Shown one piece after another: positions 44,248 to 50,085 of a DNA stretch of 64,000 bases. Location: positions 76,518-140,517 of the forward strand of contig JAEYTL010000026.1 of NCBI GenBank assembly GCA_023434025.1, read 5' to 3'. Positions within the stretch are counted from its first letter, which is position 1; each line of letters opens with the position of its first letter. The position numbers were made by a program, and so were the translations under genes. The notes below the pieces were generated by a model. The model saw only the letters and a list, made by a program, of their open reading frames with translations. It had not been told where the DNA came from and made no database searches. Origin of the DNA: Bacteroidota bacterium (lineage in GTDB: Bacteria > Bacteroidota > Bacteroidia > Flavobacteriales > Flavobacteriaceae).

Positions 44248-44493
44248 ATGACTAAAGAAGAATTGAAGCAAAAAAGAGAGGAACAACTTGAAGCAAAAAG
44301 AAAAAAAATTTTTGAAGTAGCTAAAAAGTTTGAAGAACTGTTTGAAGAAGCACATAAACTTGGAATTGTTTCCGATGTTAGGTTAACAGGAAGTATTTCA
44401 TCTGTTGTTCCGGTACTTACTTCGGGGATAAAAAATGGTGAATATAGGATTATCGCCAATGTAGATAGGATTAAAAACTGGAAACATCTATAA
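44248..44493 (+). CDS. Small hypothetical protein, 81 aa
   Basis: An N-terminal charged helix (EELKQKREEQLEAKRKKIFEVAKKFEELFEEAH) and a small beta C-terminal part (IVSDVRLTGSISSVVPVLTSG). No family recognised. Same direction and tight spacing as its neighbours (26 bp and 22 bp). Confidence 0.6.
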   Translation: MTKEELKQKREEQLEAKRKKIFEVAKKFEELFEEAHKLGIVSDVRLTGSISSVVPVLTSGIKNGEYRIIANVDRIKNWKHL

Positions 44494-44515
44494 CCATTAA
44501 AATAATAGTGAAATA

Positions 44516-44827
44516 ATGGATAGGAATTCCAATGGAACAATTAAAAAAGGAACTGTTTTAAACCCCTCTGGAAAACCCCGGGGGGCTAAAAATAGGACTA
44601 CAATTGAAGTAAAACAAGCTTTGCAAAAAATTGTAGATAAAGAATTAGATCAGGTTGATAAATACTTGAAGCAATTAGAACCAAAAGAACGGTTAGATTT
44701 TTTAATCAAACTTTTGCCTTATGTTACGCCTAAACAATCTGAAATAGAAGTTAAAGAGATGCTTCCGGAAATTAAAGCGATAGAATTTAATGTAGTGTAC
44801 CCAACAAAAAAGAATCTTGAAAAATAA
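44516..44827 (+). CDS. DUF5681-like protein, putative small-terminase-type packaging factor
   Basis: 103 residues. The N-terminus NGTIKKGTVLNPSGKPRGAKNRTT is the DUF5681 signature (N-P-x-G-x-P-x-G-x-x-N), followed by an all-helical segment (ALQKIVDKELDQVDKYLKQLEPKERLDFLIKLLPYVTPK). Such proteins usually lie before the large terminase in phages. Here no large terminase follows, as in satellites that redirect a helper phage's packaging machine. Confidence 0.7.
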   Translation: MDRNSNGTIKKGTVLNPSGKPRGAKNRTTIEVKQALQKIVDKELDQVDKYLKQLEPKERLDFLIKLLPYVTPKQSEIEVKEMLPEIKAIEFNVVYPTKKNLEK

Positions 44828-44869
44828 ATCCGGATAATGCCATCTTTTACTATTTTAATTTAGATACTT

Positions 44870-45091
44870 ATGCTTTATACGAAACTACTACATCTATCAT
44901 CTGAAATAAAGGAACTTACTAAATTGGGAGTTGTGGACCCGGTATGGTTACGTAATATAGAGATAATGGAAAAGTATTCTTTATTACGTCAGCAAGATGT
45001 ATGTAAACATTGTTGCTACGTGTTTATTGCTGATGAGACTGGAATTAGCTGGAGTTCAGTAAAGAAGATAGTAAAAAGAATGTCAGAGTAA
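44870..45091 (+). CDS. Small HTH-like protein, 73 aa
   Basis: A helical N-terminus is followed by a likely helix-turn-helix (DVCKHCCYVFIADETGISWSSVKKIVKRMSE) with three cysteines nearby. Last gene of the element before its terminator. Regulation or packaging are both possible; no family assigned. Confidence 0.6.
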   Translation: MLYTKLLHLSSEIKELTKLGVVDPVWLRNIEIMEKYSLLRQQDVCKHCCYVFIADETGISWSSVKKIVKRMSE

Positions 45092-45122
45092 AATTTTACG
45101 TTTGATTAATTAAGGTGAGGTT

Positions 45123-45160
45123 ACAGGAGGACATAGAAATTATCCCTCCTGTTTCTTTTG
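45123..45160 (+). terminator. Terminator-like hairpin ending the element's rightward genes
   Basis: ACAGGAGG (45123-45130) and CCTCCTGT (45145-45152) form a perfect 8-bp stem with a 14-nt loop, followed by a T-rich stretch. It closes the long rightward transcription unit before the attachment region. Confidence 0.6.
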
Positions 45161-45183
45161 TAAAATTAAGCAAAAAATATAGT

Positions 45184-45203
45184 TTGTAGTCAAATTGTAG
45201 TCA
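45184..45203 (+). repeat. Arm-type integrase sites, right end
   Basis: TTGTAGTCA at 45184-45192 and 45195-45203, 11 bp apart start to start, repeats the pair at the left end of the element in the same orientation. Confidence 0.65.
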
Positions 45204-45215
45204 AAAAATCAAAAT

Positions 45216-45259
45216 AAAAAACCTCAACTGTTTAATTTTAAAACAATTGAGGTTTTTTT
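45216..45259 (-). terminator. Element-supplied ssrA terminator
   Basis: AAAACCTCAACTGTTT/AAACAATTGAGGTTTT forms a strong hairpin with one mismatch and flanking A/T runs, directly after the 3' end of tmRNA on the minus strand. Since the right attachment core begins at 45262, this terminator belongs to the element and replaces the original one at 33332-33369. Confidence 0.75.
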
Positions 45260-45261
45260 AA

Positions 45262-45276
45262 GTGGAGTCGGAGAGA
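45262..45276. repeat. Right attachment repeat (attR core) inside ssrA
   Basis: GTGGAGTCGGAGAGA, identical to 33370-33384. It keeps the acceptor 3' strand and T-arm of tmRNA intact after insertion. Confidence 0.85.
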
Positions 45277-45658
45277 ATCGAACTCTCGTCCAAACAAGCA
45301 ACCAAAGAGCTTTCTACACGTTTAGCCTCTGATTGGGTTTTCGACAAAAAGCAAGGCCAAAGGCAGCCACTTCCTGCTTAGCTTTACAGTTGTCAGAAGG
45401 GATTCAAAGCGTTACCCTTCCTAGGTTTATTTTTACGGTTCCCCTGAATCAAACGCCACAAACCAAGGCTTTTGAGGAGAATCCAGCTTTCCTACCTGGT
45501 AGGAACGAGGCAAATCTTACTATAATTCAGATTAAGCAGCTAAAGCGTAATTATTTTCGCCGTTTATAAAGTGTGAACCTTGATATTTACGAGCCAAATG
45601 TCCAATGCTCGACGTGCTTACCGTTTAGTTCCACCCGCTGTCAAAACCGGTCGACCCC
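45263..45658 (-). ncRNA. ssrA: Transfer-messenger RNA
   Basis: About 396 nt. The 5' end GGGGTCG pairs over 7 bp (one G-U) with CGACTCC at the 3' end, followed by discriminator A; the CCA is not encoded. The T arm (GAGAGTTCGATTCTC) is intact. The tag frame at 45561-45532 reads GENNYALAA then TAA, the form usual in Flavobacteria. It rescues stalled ribosomes with SmpB. Its 3' end is the insertion site of the element, which rebuilds it without loss. Confidence 0.95.
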
Positions 45659-45736
45659 ATTTTTTCTGTTTTTCTGTTACAACTTGTATCAAAAACCAGA
45701 CCGCAAATATACATTAATTATTCTCAAAAATAAAAC

Positions 45737-45767
45737 TTGCCTGTATTAAGCAATAATGTTATATTTG
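45737..45767 (+). promoter_or_regulatory. Predicted promoter of the dehydrogenase gene
   Basis: TTG (45737-45739), a 20-bp spacer and TATATTTG (45760-45767) match the Bacteroidota promoter, 37 bp before the ATG. Confidence 0.6.
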
Positions 45768-45804
45768 AAACAATTTTTAAAAATTACTGTAAAAATATCA
45801 CACA

Positions 45805-47022
45805 ATGACATTCGGAATCATCAAAGAACGCAAAAACCCGCCTGACAGAAGAGTCGTTTTTACACCGGAAGAATTAATTCGGTTGCAACAACAATACCCT
45901 CAGGCAGACATACAAGTAGAGGCCTCAGATATCAGGGTTTTTCCCGATTCGGATTATGAAGCACTGGGCATTAATGTGACGGCTGATATGACCGTTTGCG
46001 ATGTGCTGATTGGTGTAAAAGAAGTTCCGGTAGATGCTTTAATACCCAATAAAAAGTATTTCTTTTTTTCGCATACCATCAAAAAACAACCGTATAACCG
46101 AAAATTGCTTCAGGAAATTTTGGCTAAAAATATAACGTTATATGACCACGAAACCATTGTGGATGCTCAAAACCGCCGTTTGATTGGTTTTGGTCGTTAT
46201 GCCGGAATTGTAGGAGCTTATAACGCTTTCAGAGGTTTTGGTATAAAGTATGAGTTGTTTGCTATTCCCAAGGCTGAAAGTTTAAGCGGGAAAGAGGAGT
46301 TAATTACGAAATTAAAACGACAGGTTCTCCCTCCCGTAAAGATTGTACTGACCGGAAAAGGTAAGGTAGGCATGGGAGCCAAAGAAATACTCGACGGAAT
46401 GAAAATCAAAGAAGTCTCGGTCGAAAATTTTCTAGCCAAAAAGTATTCTGAACCGGTTTATGTGCAGATTGATGTGTTGGACTACAACAAAAGAAAAGAC
46501 GGAAAACAACTGGATAACCAGGATTTTTATGCCAATCCGAAAGAATATGTTTCCGATTTTGAACGGTTCACCAAAGTATCCGATATATTCATTGCCGGGC
46601 ATTTTTACGGGAATGATGCTCCTTACATCTTAACCCGGGAAATGCTAAAGGCCAATGACTGTAAGATTAAAATAGTAGCCGATATTTCCTGTGATGTAAA
46701 CGGCCCCGTTGCCTGTACGATAAAAGCTTCCACCATTGCAGAGCCATTTTTCGGTTATTTACCGTATGAAGATAAAGAAGTGTCTTACACTCACCCCGGT
46801 TCCGTCATGGTCATGAGTGTAGATAATCTGCCTTGTGAACTGCCCAGGGATGCCAGCCAGGGTTTTGGCGAAATGTTTATGGAACATGTTATTCCGGCCT
46901 TTTTTAACGGAGATAAAGACGGTATTCTTCAACGGGCAAAAATTACTGAAAACGGAAAACTGACACCCCGCTTTGCCTATTTGCAGGATTATGTGGATGA
47001 ACAGTTAATGCCGGCAAAATAA
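45805..47022 (+). CDS. NAD(P)-dependent oxidoreductase of the saccharopine/alanine dehydrogenase family
   Basis: 405 residues. The N-terminal catalytic domain MTFGIIKERKNPPDRRVVFTPEEL has the conserved lysine/arginine pattern of the AlaDH/PNT and yeast Lys1-type saccharopine dehydrogenase family. SHTIKKQPYNRKLL and IVLTGKGKVGMGAKE (dinucleotide loop GKGKVG) follow, then the C-terminal EPFFGYLPYEDKEVSYTHPGSVMVMSVDNLPCELPRDAS. The exact substrate cannot be told. It has its own promoter after ssrA. Confidence 0.82.
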   Translation: MTFGIIKERKNPPDRRVVFTPEELIRLQQQYPQADIQVEASDIRVFPDSDYEALGINVTADMTVCDVLIGVKEVPVDALIPNKKYFFFSHTIKKQPYNRKLLQEILAKNITLYDHETIVDAQNRRLIGFGRYAGIVGAYNAFRGFGIKYELFAIPKAESLSGKEELITKLKRQVLPPVKIVLTGKGKVGMGAKEILDGMKIKEVSVENFLAKKYSEPVYVQIDVLDYNKRKDGKQLDNQDFYANPKEYVSDFERFTKVSDIFIAGHFYGNDAPYILTREMLKANDCKIKIVADISCDVNGPVACTIKASTIAEPFFGYLPYEDKEVSYTHPGSVMVMSVDNLPCELPRDASQGFGEMFMEHVIPAFFNGDKDGILQRAKITENGKLTPRFAYLQDYVDEQLMPAK

Positions 47023-47064
47023 ACCCGTGTCCCGGCTTGTAGTGCTTAAGTCCGAATTGTTTTT

Positions 47065-47072
47065 TACATTTG
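47065..47072 (+). promoter_or_regulatory. Possible -7 box for the SusR-like gene
   Basis: TACATTTG lies 19 bp before the ATG. A TTG at the right distance is not clear (the nearest leaves a 25-bp spacer), so confidence is modest. Confidence 0.4.
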
Positions 47073-47091
47073 AAGAATAATAACTGCCGGC

Positions 47092-49833
47092 ATGAAATTC
47101 AGATTTCATTTTTTGACCATTCTTTTATTTTCCCTGAATGCATTTTCTCAGGAACTGTTGCCTTTTGTCGAAAATTTTACAAAATCCAGCTACAACGGCG
47201 ACAACCAGGTCTGGAGCGTCACACAAGGCAATGACAATGCCATGTATTTTGCCAATAACTATTATTTTTTAAGGTATAACGGCCTTAAATGGGAACGTTA
47301 TTCGTTGCCGAATAAAACCGTTATCCGATCTGTATTTGCTCATAAAGACAAAATATACTGCGGCTCCTATAACGAATTTGGTTACTGGAAAAGAAAGAAC
47401 GGAGTCATGCAGTATTATTCAATTTCCAAAGACAAAGATTTTTTTAAAGACTCCTCTAAAAATGAAGAAATCTGGAAGATTTTTGAGTTAAACGGAACCA
47501 TATATTTTCAATCCTTTAATGAAATTTTTATCTATAATGAGAATATCATTAAACGGGTAAAAGTTCCTTTTTTGATTTCCTACTGTTTTGTGATTGATTC
47601 AAAAATTTATGTGGCTTCTGTCAACAAAGGTATTTTTGAGTTCAATGGAAAGGATTTTGATTACATTCAAAAATGGGGAGCTGTTACAAACAACGTCATT
47701 CATGCGATTGACAAGAACAGCGATGAAATCTACATTTTTACCTTGAAAAACGGTGTTTTTGTCGAAAAAAACGGACGTCTGCAACCATGGATGCATCCCC
47801 TTAACGAAGCCCTTAAATCGGAAGTGATTATTACAGCCCGGTTCTGTCAGCAAAATAAACTGGTGGTGGGAACGGCTTCAAAAGGTGTGTATATTATTCA
47901 GACCAATACGGGCGAATATGTAAATATTAACAGAAGCAACCGCCTGTCTAATAATTCCGTACTCAGCATTGCGGTTGATAAAGAAAATGATATATGGTTA
48001 GGTTTGGATAACGGTATTTCGCACATAGAAATCAATTCGCCTTTTCGTATTTTTTCTGACCATACGGGAGAGTTGGGAACGGTTTATTCGATTGCAGCAA
48101 CGGATAACGGCTACTTATTAGGCTCAAATCACGGGGTTTTTACGTATGAAAATAAGACATTGGATATTGTACCCCATTCGCAGGGACAGGTATGGAATGT
48201 AAGTCGCATTGAAGACCGTTTTGTAATAGGGCATAACGACGGTACTTTCCTGTATGATTTTAAATCCTATCGAAAAGTTAACCCGTTGAACGGTGGCTGG
48301 CAGTTAAAGAAAGATTTCTATCAAGACCGCTATATCCAGGCAAACTACCTCGGTCTGGCTTTTTTTGAAGACAAAAATGACCTGTCAAAATACAAACGAC
48401 TCAACACAGTTTACAGCCCCATTAAAGATTTTGTACAAACCGGTCAGTACGAAATTGTAGCTTCTGATAGTTATCGGGGGCTTTTTAAAATTAAATATGA
48501 CGAAAGACTTGAGCTGATTTCATACGTTAACCTGACAGAGAAGAATAACATTGAAAGCGATTTTGGGGTAAAGATATTTAAGTATAAGAATGATGTTTTA
48601 TATTATATCAATTCCACATGGTATTTTTTAGACGGGGTGACCGATGTACTGAAGAAACATGAATTGTTTAATAAAAATTTTAAAAATATCAGTGAAGTAA
48701 TACCGATTGACGATACCAGTTTTGCCATCTTAAAGGGAGGCTTGTTTTACGTTATTAATCAGTCGGAAGATCATTTTTCATGGAAATTGATTCCGAAAAA
48801 ATACTATAAAGGGAAGATAATTAACCACGAAACACGGATTTTTAAGTTTAACAATCAGTATTTAGTTAACCTCGATGATGGATTTTTACAGTTTGAATCC
48901 AATAAGAATGACTTTATCAATCAAAAGGTGGTTATAGAGGCTTATATAGAAGGAAAAATGTTAGATAACGAAGCAAGGATTCCAAATAACCAGAGTTTAA
49001 CACTGCATTTTGTATCCGAATATTTCGGAAATAAAAAATCAACGCTTTTTTATAAACTGAATAACAAGGATTTGATACCGTTGACAGACGGCAAGCTGAT
49101 TTTAAACAATTTGTCAAGTGGCGGTAATCATATTGAGGTTTACTTTACAAACGGATTTGAATTTGTAAAAGCAGATGAGTTTTCATTTACTGTTTTAAAG
49201 CCATGGTACCTTTCGTTTTGGATGATCCTGCTGTATTTTGCTCTCATTGGCGGGATTCTATTTTTGTATTACCGTTGGAATAAAGTCCGCTATCAGGAAA
49301 AAATAAAACTGAAAGAGGAAGAACTGAAACATCACCGTCAAATCATGGAACTGGAGCTGGAAGCGGAGAATAAGCTCAGGCTTCAGGATTATGAAAAGCA
49401 TATCTTAGAGATGCAGGTTCAATCGAAAGCTTCAGAAGTGGCCGGAAAATCACTGTCCATTGCCAAGCAATCAGAAATGATCGAAAGTATTCAACGGATT
49501 CTGGAAGAGGAAAAGAGCATGGATACATTAAAAGCAAAGATCAAAAAAGCGATAAAGACCAATGCCATTAACCAACGCGAATGGGAAAATTTTGAAAAAA
49601 ACCTGATACAAAGTCACGAAGAGTTTGTACAAAAACTGACAAGCACCTATCCTGAATTAACGTCAAAGGACATTAAACTCTCCATTTATTTACGCATGAA
49701 CTTATCCTCCAAGGAAATTGCCCCTTTGATGAACATTTCGTATCGCGGAGTAGAATTGCATCGTTACCGTCTTCGTAAAAAAATACAATTGTCTTCAGAA
49801 GAGAGTCTTTCCAGATTTATGATTAATTTATAA
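47092..49833 (+). CDS. SusR-like membrane-spanning regulator (propeller sensor plus LuxR-type HTH)
   Basis: 913 residues. A signal peptide (ending AFSQ) is followed by a periplasmic two-component-type beta-propeller (repeats such as NSVLSIAVDKENDIWLGLDNGISHIEI) and a Y_Y_Y-like domain. A single transmembrane helix at about 707-728 leads to a cytoplasmic coiled coil (735-790) and a C-terminal LuxR-type HTH (about 850-905: YPELTSKDIKLSIYLRMNLSSKEIAPLMNIS). It senses an oligosaccharide in the periplasm and activates the adjacent PUL. It has no kinase or receiver domain, as in SusR. Confidence 0.9.
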   Translation: MKFRFHFLTILLFSLNAFSQELLPFVENFTKSSYNGDNQVWSVTQGNDNAMYFANNYYFLRYNGLKWERYSLPNKTVIRSVFAHKDKIYCGSYNEFGYWKRKNGVMQYYSISKDKDFFKDSSKNEEIWKIFELNGTIYFQSFNEIFIYNENIIKRVKVPFLISYCFVIDSKIYVASVNKGIFEFNGKDFDYIQKWGAVTNNVIHAIDKNSDEIYIFTLKNGVFVEKNGRLQPWMHPLNEALKSEVIITARFCQQNKLVVGTASKGVYIIQTNTGEYVNINRSNRLSNNSVLSIAVDKENDIWLGLDNGISHIEINSPFRIFSDHTGELGTVYSIAATDNGYLLGSNHGVFTYENKTLDIVPHSQGQVWNVSRIEDRFVIGHNDGTFLYDFKSYRKVNPLNGGWQLKKDFYQDRYIQANYLGLAFFEDKNDLSKYKRLNTVYSPIKDFVQTGQYEIVASDSYRGLFKIKYDERLELISYVNLTEKNNIESDFGVKIFKYKNDVLYYINSTWYFLDGVTDVLKKHELFNKNFKNISEVIPIDDTSFAILKGGLFYVINQSEDHFSWKLIPKKYYKGKIINHETRIFKFNNQYLVNLDDGFLQFESNKNDFINQKVVIEAYIEGKMLDNEARIPNNQSLTLHFVSEYFGNKKSTLFYKLNNKDLIPLTDGKLILNNLSSGGNHIEVYFTNGFEFVKADEFSFTVLKPWYLSFWMILLYFALIGGILFLYYRWNKVRYQEKIKLKEEELKHHRQIMELELEAENKLRLQDYEKHILEMQVQSKASEVAGKSLSIAKQSEMIESIQRILEEEKSMDTLKAKIKKAIKTNAINQREWENFEKNLIQSHEEFVQKLTSTYPELTSKDIKLSIYLRMNLSSKEIAPLMNISYRGVELHRYRLRKKIQLSSEESLSRFMINL

Positions 49834-49903
49834 AGATTGTTCTATAATTATAGAAACGCTATTTTTTCTATCATATTTTTATGAAATGCATAACTCATCA
49901 TTG

Positions 49904-50014
49904 CTACATCAGAAGCATTTTTATTGATGTGCTTATTTTTTTATTTTAACATTTTAACTATTTGAAAATAAAATAGTTGAATTTTAATTTTAAGTAATTG
50001 ATGTGCTGATGTAG
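49904..50014. promoter_or_regulatory. Repeats upstream of susC, candidate regulator site
   Basis: The 252-bp gap before susC contains the direct repeat ATTGATGTGCT at 49923-49933 and 49997-50007 (74 bp apart) and the inverted pair CTACATCAG (49904-49912)/CTGATGTAG (50006-50014). They are good candidates for binding by the SusR-like protein. Confidence 0.45.
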
Positions 50015-50085
50015 TGTGTTTTGTGTTGTTTACTATAACGTTTTAGTTTGTATTTTTACTCAACTAACACAAACAAACTTTTTTT

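Larger units (their letters stand above)
33370..45276. mobile_element. 11.9-kb ssrA-integrated element, candidate phage satellite
   Basis: Both ends carry GTGGAGTCGGAGAGA; the right copy is the functional 3' end of tmRNA, so the element entered at ssrA by tyrosine recombination. Contents in order: integrase; a minus-strand XRE regulator with a small partner; two unknown genes; HicAB; two more unknown genes; an excisionase-like HTH; RepA-like ATPase; primase; tail tape-measure protein; two small unknown genes; DUF5681 protein; HTH-like small protein. There is no relaxase, type IV secretion, capsid, portal, large terminase or lysis gene, which excludes an ICE or a full prophage. This content resembles phage satellites. 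Confidence 0.85.

Noticed and set aside
33370..45276. Element as an integrative conjugative element or complete prophage
   Set aside because: No relaxase, coupling protein or Tra genes, and no capsid, portal, large terminase or lysis genes are present.
45333..45569. Open frame of 78 codons on the plus strand
   Set aside because: It lies entirely inside tmRNA on the opposite strand and has no protein-family signal.
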